From Paractinoplanes durhamensis (GTDB lineage: Bacteria; Actinomycetota; Actinomycetes; Mycobacteriales; Micromonosporaceae), in NCBI RefSeq assembly GCF_016862175.1, contig NZ_BOML01000050.1, forward strand, positions 186,001 to 250,000: DNA of 64,000 nt, in the 5' to 3' direction. This document shows, in pieces, positions 27,563-35,174 of this stretch (position 1 is the first letter of the stretch; every line of letters begins with the position of its first letter). A program made the translations under genes and the position numbers. The notes beneath the pieces were generated by a model. It was not told where the DNA came from and did not search any database. It saw nothing but the letters and a program-made list of their open reading frames with translations.

Positions 27563-27583
27563 CACCTATCTTACCTATAGGAG
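27563..27583 (-). promoter_or_regulatory. Promoter/operator of the redoxin gene
   Basis: Read toward the redoxin gene the sequence is CTATAGGTAAGATAGGTGTT, containing TAAGAT (27573-27568) as a -10-like hexamer. It is flanked by two copies of ATAGGT, which could be half-sites for a repressor. An AGGAGGGG ribosome site follows. No matching regulator is encoded next to it. Confidence 0.4.
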
Positions 27584-27875
27584 TGATGAGCGTAGCGCAC
27601 AGACTCCACCCGCAATGCCCACCACACCTCCACAGTGCTCGATAGTGCCACCCGACGCCAAATTCACTGGGAGAGACGCACGTCTCACCTCCACAGCGGT
27701 GACCACATCAGGCTCACCCGCGTTCCGGCTCCCGCACAATGAGACAAGGCCAGGCCAATAGACCATGGCCAGACCAACATGTGAGAACCGACGCATGACC
27801 AGAGGGTGACGAACGAACGCGGGGTCAGATTCCCGCCACGACAACAGCGGCAATGGCCGAGGCGACAGCAAGGAG

Positions 27876-27920
27876 CACAGCGGCCACAGCGGCCACAGCG
27901 GCCACGGCGGCCACGGCAGC
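27876..27920. repeat. 9-bp tandem repeat
   Basis: Five adjacent 9-bp units: CACAGCGGC three times, then CACGGCGGC and CACGGCAGC. Confidence 0.85.
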
Positions 27921-27972
27921 CGACCGGCGACACGGACCACCGCGCAGCGCGGGCCACCCGAAGCCCACCAAC

Positions 27973-28043
27973 GTGTTGACGGTCAACACGAAATCAACAC
28001 GTCAACACATGACGCGTTCAGCAATGTTGATCCAGTCAACACG
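27973..28043 (+). repeat. Interspersed multi-half-site repeat, copy B
   Basis: Homologous to 14018-14089: the same order of TTGAC/GTCAA half-sites, starting GTGTTGACGGTCAACACG and ending CCAGTCAACACG. The middle third has diverged. It lies in a gene-free gap. Confidence 0.75.
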
Positions 28044-28110
28044 TTGCTCGGACGGCACCTCCAGCAGGGCGAGTAGCGCGAGCACCGCAGGCCAGGCGGG
28101 CGGCCATTGT

Positions 28111-28179
28111 GGGCCGGGCTGCGGACTCGGCGAGCGCGAGGACCGCAAGCTCTCCGGAACCCGCATGCTCGGCGGGCGT
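28111..28179 (-). repeat. Decayed duplicate of the MFS gene 3' end
   Basis: Matches 28268-28336 at an offset of 157 bp (shared core GGGCCGGGCTGCGGACTCGG). Read on the minus strand it gives AEHAGSGELAVLALAESAA, like the genuine transporter tail AEQAGSEVLAAVAPAESAA. It lies beyond the gene's stop codon. Confidence 0.75.
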
Positions 28180-28252
28180 CGACGACCGCGTCGACGACCG
28201 CGGCGGCGCCGCGGCGGGCGACCGACAGGACGAGCAACGCCGGCACCGCAAG

Positions 28253-29830
28253 TCAGGCAGGCATCGCGGGCCGGGCTGCGGACTCGGCGGGCGCGACGGC
28301 CGCAAGCACTTCGGACCCCGCCTGCTCGGCGAGCGTAGTTGAACGCGGGGTCGGCGTGGCGGGCGAGCGGCGGGCTGGGCGGAGCGCGATGGCTGCTGCG
28401 GCGGCTACTGCGGTGGCGAGGATGGCTCCGGCTATCGCCATTGTGGTGAAAGCGCTCGTATATGCCGGGACAGCCTCGGCCAGGAGCAGCTCTCCTGCGC
28501 GGGACGGCAACGTGTGGGCGGTTGCCACCGCCTCGCCGAAGGTTGCGTCGGGGGGCAGGCCGAAAGCGGTCAACGCCGGGGCGGCGGCGTGCCGGTAGAC
28601 CGCGACCATCAGCGAGCCCAGCACCGCGATGCCGAGGGCGCCGCCCAATTCGCAGCCGGTTTCGGCCAAGGCCGCGGCCATTCCGGCGCGGGCCGGGGGC
28701 GCGGTCGACACCACCAGGTCGGTGGTCAAGATGTAGGCGGGGGCCAGGCCGATCGAGAAGACGATCGCGCCGGTGATCACATTGGTCAGGCCACCCATCG
28801 CCATGATCGCCAGGCCGGTGGCGATGGCGGCCAAGCCGGTGGCGATCACGTAGCCGGCCGGGATCCATCGGGTCAGGAGCGGGCCGAGGAACGACGCGGC
28901 CAGGTAGGCGAGCACCGACGGCAGGGTCCACAAGCCGGCCTGGAGTGGGGACAGGCCGAGGGCCAGCTGCAGGTATTGGGCCACCCCGATCTGGCTGCCG
29001 TAGTGGACGAAGAAACTCAGGGCGTTGACGATCAGGGCGACCGTGGTTCGCCGGTTGCGGAAGATCGTCAGGTCGAGCAGCGGCTGCGGGATGCGGCGCT
29101 GGCGGCGCACGAACAGCACGGCCAGGGCCGCCGACGCCGCGATGGTCAGGAACGGCACTGAGTGCCAGCCGGAGGCGGCGAGCTGCTTTACGCCGTACAC
29201 AAAAAGAAGCACCGCGGCGAGGCTCTGCAGCGCGCCGGCGATGTCGAAGCCGGTGGCGCTGCGGTCCCGGGACTCGGGCAGGAGGAACGGGCCGAGCGTG
29301 AGCAGCAGCAGCACGGCGGGGACGGCCAGCACGAAAACCGAACCCCACCAGAAATGCGTGAGGAGTACGCCGCCGATCAGCGGGGCGGCTATTCCGCCCA
29401 GGGAGAAGCTGGCGCTCCACACGCCGAGCGCTACGGTGCGGGCGCGCGGGTCGGGGAACATCGTCCGGATCAGCGCGAGGGTCGACGGCATCAACGACGC
29501 GCCGGCCAGGCCCATCAGGACTCGGGCGGCGATCAGCTGACCGGGGGTGGTGGCGAAGGCGGCCAGCAACGACGCCGCCCCGAAGGCGCCGGCTCCGGCC
29601 AGCAGCAGGCGTCGGCGGCCGATTCGGTCGCCGAGCACGCCCATCGCGATGAGGGCGCCGGCCACCACGAACACGTAGCTGTCCATGATCCAGAGCAATT
29701 GGACGCTGGTCGGCCGGAGGTCGGCGGTGAGCTGCGGCGTGGCCAGGTAGAGCACCTCGGCGTCCAGGGATACCAGCAGGCAGGGCAGGGCCAGGACGGC
29801 GAGTCCGACCCAGCTCTTGGTCGCGGTCAT
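28253..29830 (-). CDS. MFS drug exporter (DHA2/EmrB-QacA type)
   Basis: A 525-residue transporter with about 14 membrane helices. Motif A is in MGVLGDRIGRRRLLLAG and the family N-terminus LLVSLDAEVLYLATPQL is clear. It also has RVLMGLAGASLMPSTLALIR and the late AALAETGCELGGALGIAVLG (motif C-like). It probably exports toxic or antibiotic compounds using the proton gradient. ATG 29830 is chosen because GGGGAG precedes it. The C-terminal 25 residues (after about PARRSPATPTPRS) are encoded by a sequence duplicated downstream. It is divergent from a CGNR regulator, a common drug-pump arrangement. Confidence 0.93.
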   Translation of the reverse strand: MTATKSWVGLAVLALPCLLVSLDAEVLYLATPQLTADLRPTSVQLLWIMDSYVFVVAGALIAMGVLGDRIGRRRLLLAGAGAFGAASLLAAFATTPGQLIAARVLMGLAGASLMPSTLALIRTMFPDPRARTVALGVWSASFSLGGIAAPLIGGVLLTHFWWGSVFVLAVPAVLLLLTLGPFLLPESRDRSATGFDIAGALQSLAAVLLFVYGVKQLAASGWHSVPFLTIAASAALAVLFVRRQRRIPQPLLDLTIFRNRRTTVALIVNALSFFVHYGSQIGVAQYLQLALGLSPLQAGLWTLPSVLAYLAASFLGPLLTRWIPAGYVIATGLAAIATGLAIMAMGGLTNVITGAIVFSIGLAPAYILTTDLVVSTAPPARAGMAAALAETGCELGGALGIAVLGSLMVAVYRHAAAPALTAFGLPPDATFGEAVATAHTLPSRAGELLLAEAVPAYTSAFTTMAIAGAILATAVAAAAAIALRPARRSPATPTPRSTTLAEQAGSEVLAAVAPAESAARPAMPA

Positions 29831-29854
29831 GGTCACTCCCCGATCTTCGTCACG

Positions 29855-29935
29855 CATTGAAGCCATCCATCACGTTACGCATGACGACTCCGGCGCGCAA
29901 CGCGAAGAACCGAGCCAATGCGTTACGATCGAGGG
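29855..29935. promoter_or_regulatory. Divergent promoter region with CGTTACG motifs
   Basis: Between the MFS exporter and the CGNR regulator are related motifs ATCACGTTACGCAT (29869-29882) and ATGCGTTACGAT (29918-29929) in near-inverted orientation. The second contains TACGAT six bases before GTG 29936, consistent with a leaderless transcript of the regulator gene. The motifs are likely operators of that regulator. Confidence 0.45.
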
Positions 29936-30436
29936 GTGGCGACAAGGATCGCGGTCATGGCGATGCCGGAGCTGGTCGCGCTCGTCAACGAGTGGGGCAC
30001 GCTTCCGCGCGCACTCGACCCACGCGAGCGCGGCGACGACCCGGGGCTGACCGCCCTGGCCGACGAGTTCCACCCGATCTTCGCGGCGGCCGATGCCGCG
30101 CAGCGGGCCCGGCTGATCACGGCACTGCTCCAGGCGGCGAAGGTTCGCCCGGTGCTCACCGCCGCCGCCGACGGCACGCTCAGCGAGGAATGGACCGTCG
30201 ACAACCCCGCGCACGCCGGCCGGGCAGCGGCCGCGCTGGCCCTACGGCATCACCTGGCCGAGCATCCGGGCCGCATCGGGGTCTGCGCCGACGATCAGTG
30301 CGCCGACGTGTACGTCGACAACTCCCCCGCCGGCCGCCGCCGCTTCTGCTGCCTGACCTGCCAAAACCGAGCCCGAGCCGCAGCCTTCCGAAAGCGCGGC
30401 AAGCAGCCGGCCCAGCGCAAGCCGGCCGACAAATAG
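29936..30436 (+). CDS. CGNR zinc-finger transcriptional regulator
   Basis: A 166-residue ABATE/CGNR-domain protein. The N-terminal ligand-binding (ABATE) domain includes ELVALVNEWGTLPRA and the FHPIFAAADAAQRARLITAL helix. The C-terminal zinc finger has Cys117, Cys122, Cys138/139 and Cys142 (GVCADDQCADVYVD, then CLTCQNRARAAAFRKR). GTG 29936 is chosen over ATG 29918 because of the leaderless promoter spacing. It probably represses the divergent MFS exporter. The last codons lie in the first unit of a 41-42-bp tandem repeat, in which a TAG replaces CAG and ends the protein. Confidence 0.88.
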   Translation: MATRIAVMAMPELVALVNEWGTLPRALDPRERGDDPGLTALADEFHPIFAAADAAQRARLITALLQAAKVRPVLTAAADGTLSEEWTVDNPAHAGRAAAALALRHHLAEHPGRIGVCADDQCADVYVDNSPAGRRRFCCLTCQNRARAAAFRKRGKQPAQRKPADK

Positions 30437-30518
30437 CGCGGAAGCAACCCGCCCAGCACAAGCCGGCCGACAAGCAGCGCGGAAGCAACCCGCCCAGCAC
30501 AAGCCGGCCGACAAGCAG
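30395..30518 (+). repeat. Three 41-42-bp tandem repeats at a gene 3' end
   Basis: Units at 30395-30436 (42 bp), 30437-30477 and 30478-30518 (41 bp each, identical to one another). The first contains the regulator's stop codon. The later units differ by a one-base deletion and by CAG in place of TAG. The shared core is CAAGCCGGCCGACAA. Confidence 0.9.
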
Positions 30519-30525
30519 GGCTGGC

Positions 30526-31848
30526 TCAGCGCAGGTAGGACAGCGAGGGCAGTCGGGCGATGTAAGCGTCGATCAAGCGGCGCGCGATCGGCACCGAATC
30601 GACGAGCGGGTGCAACGCCATGGCCCGTACCGCAATGGCGCGGGATTCTTCCGCAGCGGCCGCCAGCACCGCTCGTTCGGTGGTTTTGATCCGCCGGACC
30701 AATGCGATGCCGTGCGACGGCACAAATGCCCCCGGATAGGGGTGCGCGCCCGCCGCGTCGACCTCGCACGGCACCTCGACCACCGCGTCGTCGTCCAAGG
30801 CGGCGATGGTGCCGCGATTGCGGACATTCACGATCAGCGAAGTGGGCTGATTCCGCGCGATCGCCATCATCAGCGCCAGCGCGATCCGCTCATATCCCCC
30901 GCCCTCGGCGTCATCGCGCTCGCCGAGGCCTTCGAGGGCCATATAGGTCGCGTCCCGCTGCCGCAGCGCCGCCTCCCACGCGCCGAGCGGATCGTCCGAC
31001 GCCAATTCCCGGTAGCACTCCTCCTGCTGCCGGAGCAGGAATTCGCCACGGGTCTCGGTCGCGTCCAACTCGGCCCGCACCATGTCCGCGGTGTCGTAGT
31101 AGTAGTGCAGGTATTCGTTCGGCACCGCCCCGAGCTCGCGCAGCCGCGAAGCCCCGAAAAGCCGCCCTTCTTCGAAGGACGCCAGGCCATCGTCATCCTT
31201 CAGCAGCTGCGGCAGCAGGTTTTCCGACCCGTTGTGTACGCCGGTGAGCCAGCCGAGGTGATTCAATCCGGCGTATTCCACCCGGGCCGCCGGATTGCCC
31301 AGGGCGCGCACGACGCGCCGGGCGAGGGCCGACGGCGAATCGCAGATGCCGATGACCCGGTCGCCGAGATGGGCCGCCATCGCCTCGGTGACGAGTCCGG
31401 CCGGATTGGTGAAGTTGATGACCCAGGCCGAGGGCGCGACGAGCGCGATCCGCCGGGCGATGGCGGTGGCGACCGGAACGGTGCGCAGCCCGAAAGCAAC
31501 CCCGCCGGCCCCGACCGTTTCCTGCCCGAGAACCCCTTCGCCGAGCGCGACCCGTTCGTCGATGACCCGCCCGGCGAGCCCTTCGACCCGAATGGCGCTG
31601 AACACGAAGTCGGCGCCGGTGAGCGCTTCGGTGAGATCGGTGGTCGCTTCGACGGCCGGGGCAGCGGAGACAGCCGCGGCCTGCGCCGCGAGAACGCGCC
31701 GAATGGCGGACAGCCGCCCGTGGTCGACGTCGTGCAGAACCACCGTCCCGATCGGCGAATCCGGCCCGAGAAGGGCACCGAAGACGAGCGGCACCCGGAA
31801 TCCGCCGCCGCCGAGAATGGTGAGCTTGAGCCGGTCAGTCGTGGGCAT
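30526..31848 (-). CDS. Glycoside hydrolase GH4 (6-phospho-beta-glucosidase-like)
   Basis: A 440-residue GH4 enzyme, which uses NAD+ and a divalent metal. The NAD-binding loop is TILGGGGFRVPLVFGAL. GQETVGAGGVAFGLRTV and VINFTNPAGLVTEA are family blocks. Metal ligands are the Cys of GICDSPSAL and the His of AGLNHLGWL. It hydrolyses phosphorylated or free glycosides by an oxidation-elimination route in the cytoplasm. The start may be ATG 31848 or 31854; both overlap the end of the PfkB kinase gene, so the two are coupled. A phosphorylating kinase next door fits a 6-phospho-glycoside substrate; this is inference. Confidence 0.93.
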   Translation of the reverse strand: MPTTDRLKLTILGGGGFRVPLVFGALLGPDSPIGTVVLHDVDHGRLSAIRRVLAAQAAAVSAAPAVEATTDLTEALTGADFVFSAIRVEGLAGRVIDERVALGEGVLGQETVGAGGVAFGLRTVPVATAIARRIALVAPSAWVINFTNPAGLVTEAMAAHLGDRVIGICDSPSALARRVVRALGNPAARVEYAGLNHLGWLTGVHNGSENLLPQLLKDDDGLASFEEGRLFGASRLRELGAVPNEYLHYYYDTADMVRAELDATETRGEFLLRQQEECYRELASDDPLGAWEAALRQRDATYMALEGLGERDDAEGGGYERIALALMMAIARNQPTSLIVNVRNRGTIAALDDDAVVEVPCEVDAAGAHPYPGAFVPSHGIALVRRIKTTERAVLAAAAEESRAIAVRAMALHPLVDSVPIARRLIDAYIARLPSLSYLR

Positions 31849-32854
31849 GCGCATCCGATAGCCGGGCAATCGTGGCCCCCGCGCGGCGAACGGAACGCCG
31901 CTCGCCATCGGGGATGACGTCGTCGAGGAATTGATAGCGCGCGGCGAGGACGGCCGAGGCCCGTGCGGTCCGCCACCAGTCGGCGATGTCGCCCCAGCCG
32001 GGCGCCGACAGGGAGCCGCCGAAGTGCTGCACCGACAGCGAGGCGATCAGGTTGGCGAAGGCGAGTCGCTGCTCGAGCGGCCACCCGGAGAGGGTGCCGA
32101 GGATGAAGCCGGCCATGAAGACGTCGCCGGCCCCGGTCGGGTCGAGCGCCTCGACCGGCACGGCCGGCACGCGCACGAGCTCGCCGGTGGCCGAGTCGAT
32201 CGCGATGGCGCCGTCCGAGCCGCAGGTCACGACCACGACCGGGACGAGCCCGGCGAGCCGGCGGGCGGCCTCCTCCGGCGACGAGGCGCGGGTGTAGCTC
32301 ATCGCCTCGACCGAGTTCGGCAGGAAGGCGTAGCAGTCGGAGAGCATGTCGAGGGCTTCGGCCGGCCATGCGGCGCTGGCGTCCCAGCCGACGTCGGCGA
32401 AGACCAGGGTGCCGGCCGCGCGGGCCTCGCGCACCCACGGCAGCGGGTCCTTGGTGAGGCTCACCGACGCGGCCCGGGCCGCGGGCAGGCCGTTGACCAG
32501 GCCGTCGGCGTTGAGCGGCGGCGGGTGGTCGTGGGTGATCATGCTGCGGTCGCGGTCGTAGGAGAGCGAGACGGTGACCGGCGAGTGCCCCTCGATCCGC
32601 CGCGAATAGGTCAGATCCACGTTCTCCTGGGTGCAGAGGATGGAGGCGCAGAAATCCCCGTACGCGTCGGTGGCGATCGCCGTGCCGAGGCCGGTCCGCA
32701 GGCCGAGCCGGGCCGCCGCGACCGCGAGGTTCGCCACCCCGCCGGGGCAGGAGCCCATGCCGGTGGCCCACACCTCGGTGCCCGGCCGGGGCATTTCGCG
32801 CAGGCCGGTGAAGACGATGTCGAGGTAGACGACTCCCGGGACGAAGAGGTCCAT
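31835..32854 (-). CDS. PfkB-family carbohydrate kinase
   Basis: A 339-residue ribokinase-like kinase. The N-terminal signature is GSCPGGVANLAVAAARLGLR. The ATP/anion-hole motif DPTGAGDVFMAGFILG near residue 245 contains the catalytic Asp. It phosphorylates a sugar or nucleoside with ATP in the cytoplasm; the exact substrate is not readable. Start ATG 32854 is used because the longer frame lacks homology. It overlaps the GH4 gene by 14 bp, so the pair likely forms a small catabolic operon. No transporter is adjacent. Confidence 0.93.
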   Translation of the reverse strand: MDLFVPGVVYLDIVFTGLREMPRPGTEVWATGMGSCPGGVANLAVAAARLGLRTGLGTAIATDAYGDFCASILCTQENVDLTYSRRIEGHSPVTVSLSYDRDRSMITHDHPPPLNADGLVNGLPAARAASVSLTKDPLPWVREARAAGTLVFADVGWDASAAWPAEALDMLSDCYAFLPNSVEAMSYTRASSPEEAARRLAGLVPVVVVTCGSDGAIAIDSATGELVRVPAVPVEALDPTGAGDVFMAGFILGTLSGWPLEQRLAFANLIASLSVQHFGGSLSAPGWGDIADWWRTARASAVLAARYQFLDDVIPDGERRSVRRAGATIARLSDAHAHD

Positions 32855-32929
32855 CCGGTGATCGTAATTCCTACCCCCGCTCGGGGATCCTCTGATCAGC
32901 ACCGCAGGAGAGTGATCCTGCTTGCAGAG

Positions 32930-35098
32930 CTATGTTCGGCCCAACCTGGTGAAGGACAGCGCGAAGACGGTCGACGCGACCCAGCCGAGCATCGTGCAGA
33001 GGTTGAGCAGCCAGGCGAGCAGCGGCCCGTGTCGCTCGGAGACCGGGTACCAGGTCGACCGCTGGTGCAGATCGATCAGCGGGACCACGGTGTCGACGGC
33101 GAAGAAGAACGGGTTGAGGCAGCGCACCTTGCCGTCACCGCAAGGGTGGTCGGACCGCACCGACCCCACGGCCCCGGCCGGGCTGAAGACCTGGGCGTTC
33201 TGGTCGGTGGCCCGCATCTGCTCCTGCACGACCGGCAGGCTCAGCGCGACCGTGACCGCGGCGAGCAGCGCCAGCAGCAGGTAGAGCGCGCGCTGCGGCC
33301 GGAAGCCGTAGCGGACCGTGACGTCCTGCAGCACATCGAAGACCCGGCGAGGCAGGGCCTGGGTCCGGCGGGCGCGGCGATACTGCGCCACCAGCACGGT
33401 GTCCGCGCCGTCCCGGTCCCCGGCCGCCCGCAGCACCGCCGCCAGCCGCTCCCAGGCCCGCGGGTCGAACGGCTCCATCCGATCCAGCCAGGCGATCCGG
33501 GTGGCCGCGTCCCAGACCGCGTGGCCGCGCCCCTCGATCGGCTCGAACCGTTCGTAGCCGAGCCCGCCGATGTAGGAGCCGGCCGGCCAGTCCTGGAGCG
33601 CGCGATCGGCGAGGAAGGGGGTGGTCGTGCCGGTGAGGTCGACGGTGCCGTCGAGCACCTGCCAGCCGAGGCTGAACCCGCCCCGGATCTCGGCCGAGAT
33701 CGCCTCGAAGGCACAACTACGCACGTTGGCCTCGCCCGGCGGCTCAAGCCCGGCGACGGCGCGCCAGGCCAGGGTGGCGCCGTCGGCCCGGAAACGGCCG
33801 CCGATCACTGCACGGTTGAGGACAACCACCCCCACCGACCGGAAGCGGCCGCAAAACCGCACGTTGCCGGCGATGTTCGCCATGTTCAGGCCGATGGTCT
33901 TGTCACCGGGGTTGTGCACGAAGCCGTCCGTGGCGTCGACGACCCCGGTGATCGTCGCGCCACGAAAGTTGAGGCTGCCGCCGAGGGCGGTGACCCGGCG
34001 GAGCCGCACGTCGCCGGCGACGCGCGCGTTGACGACAGCCAGGCACCGACGCAGGGCGGGTTTCGTGAGGACCGCGTCCTCCAGATTGATCGGCCCCTCG
34101 ATCTTGGCGTTGTTGAGGTCGACCCGGCCCTCGACCGACACACCCGGCGCCTCGAAGCCCCCGCCCAGCACGCCCTGCACCAGGTCGATCGCGGTGTCGC
34201 CGGGATTCCAGACGGCTCCCGCGATCTTGACGCCGCCGTCGAACTGAGCACCGGGAAGCACGAGCCCGCCCCGGACGACGGTCTCCCCCTCGATCACCAG
34301 CCCGCCGTGCGCCGTGAGCCGCGGTGCCAGCAGAAACGTGCGGGCCGCCCGCGGGGCGGAGTTGTAGAAATGCGCGCCGCCGCCTGCCGCCGGCGCGGTC
34401 AGACTCGCGTTCCGGATGAACAGGTCACCGCGGATCGTCGCGTGACTCATCTCGATCCGCCCGCGCACGTGGCACCGCCGGCCGGTGTTCGGCGAGTCCA
34501 GCAGGAAGACGCTGCCGCCGATCGAGGCCTTCGACAGGTCGATCGCCCGCCCGTCGGCCGGGGCGAACTCGGCGCCGATCAGGTCGAGGCTGCCGCCGAG
34601 GTGGATGGCCGGCATCCGGACCTCGCCGGTGGCCCGGAAGCCGTCCAGGAGCCGGATGTTGCCGGCCACCCGGATCCGGTCGGCGTGCAGCGCCCGCCCG
34701 GTGGCCGGCCGGATCTGGGTGCCGGCCATGACGACGCTGCCGCCGACGTCGGCCTCGGTGAGCCAGATGCTGGCGGTGGTGCGGTTCTCGGACCGGGCCG
34801 GGAGGTCACCGGTGACCACCATCCCGGACACGACGAGGTCCCGGGAGATCCGGGCACCGGCGGCGATCAGGCCGGGCAGCGCGTGCCCGTCGCCCTCGAT
34901 GACCAGCTGGTGCAGGCGCGCCCCCTGCACGTTGACCGGACCGGTGAACCGGCAGTCGGTGAAGCGCAGCGGCACGGACACCTCGCAGGCCCGCAGATCG
35001 AGCGCCCCGGTGATCGTCGCCCCGGCGATCCGCAGCCCGGAGGGGGCGGCCAGGCAGGCCGCGCGCAGGTCGTCGGCATCGACCTGGGCGAAGTCCAC
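32930..35098 (-). CDS. Membrane protein with long beta-helix-like repeat domain
   Basis: A 722-residue protein. About residues 15-540 are short, irregular repeats of the form xLxLxGAxIxGxVxL (for example RIAGATITGALDLRACEV, ASIGGSVFLLD and NFRGATITGVVDATDG), related to pentapeptide or right-handed beta-helix repeats. About residues 545-600 are a helical segment. Two membrane helices follow at about 610-630 and 692-716, with an intervening loop containing CGDGKVRC. There is no signal peptide, so the repeat domain is likely cytoplasmic. Similar Streptomyces proteins are often labelled membrane-associated oxidoreductases, but no redox motif is seen. Function unknown. Confidence 0.85.
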   Translation of the reverse strand: MDFAQVDADDLRAACLAAPSGLRIAGATITGALDLRACEVSVPLRFTDCRFTGPVNVQGARLHQLVIEGDGHALPGLIAAGARISRDLVVSGMVVTGDLPARSENRTTASIWLTEADVGGSVVMAGTQIRPATGRALHADRIRVAGNIRLLDGFRATGEVRMPAIHLGGSLDLIGAEFAPADGRAIDLSKASIGGSVFLLDSPNTGRRCHVRGRIEMSHATIRGDLFIRNASLTAPAAGGGAHFYNSAPRAARTFLLAPRLTAHGGLVIEGETVVRGGLVLPGAQFDGGVKIAGAVWNPGDTAIDLVQGVLGGGFEAPGVSVEGRVDLNNAKIEGPINLEDAVLTKPALRRCLAVVNARVAGDVRLRRVTALGGSLNFRGATITGVVDATDGFVHNPGDKTIGLNMANIAGNVRFCGRFRSVGVVVLNRAVIGGRFRADGATLAWRAVAGLEPPGEANVRSCAFEAISAEIRGGFSLGWQVLDGTVDLTGTTTPFLADRALQDWPAGSYIGGLGYERFEPIEGRGHAVWDAATRIAWLDRMEPFDPRAWERLAAVLRAAGDRDGADTVLVAQYRRARRTQALPRRVFDVLQDVTVRYGFRPQRALYLLLALLAAVTVALSLPVVQEQMRATDQNAQVFSPAGAVGSVRSDHPCGDGKVRCLNPFFFAVDTVVPLIDLHQRSTWYPVSERHGPLLAWLLNLCTMLGWVASTVFALSFTRLGRT

Positions 35099-35174
35099 GA
35101 CTACACAGTAGAGCGGGACGCGAGGACGGTCACCCCGTCCCCGCGTCTCCGCGATCCCTCTCCCCAGAGGCTTC

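Larger units (their letters stand above)
27549..28252. other. Repeat-rich gene-free gap
   Basis: About 700 bp between the redoxin promoter and the end of the MFS gene. It holds a 9-bp tandem repeat, copy B of the interspersed repeat, and a decayed second copy of the MFS gene 3' end. No convincing gene was found; open frames here are low-complexity. Confidence 0.65.

Noticed and set aside
30395..30518. CRISPR-like array
   Set aside because: Three directly adjacent units without spacers; a simple tandem duplication.
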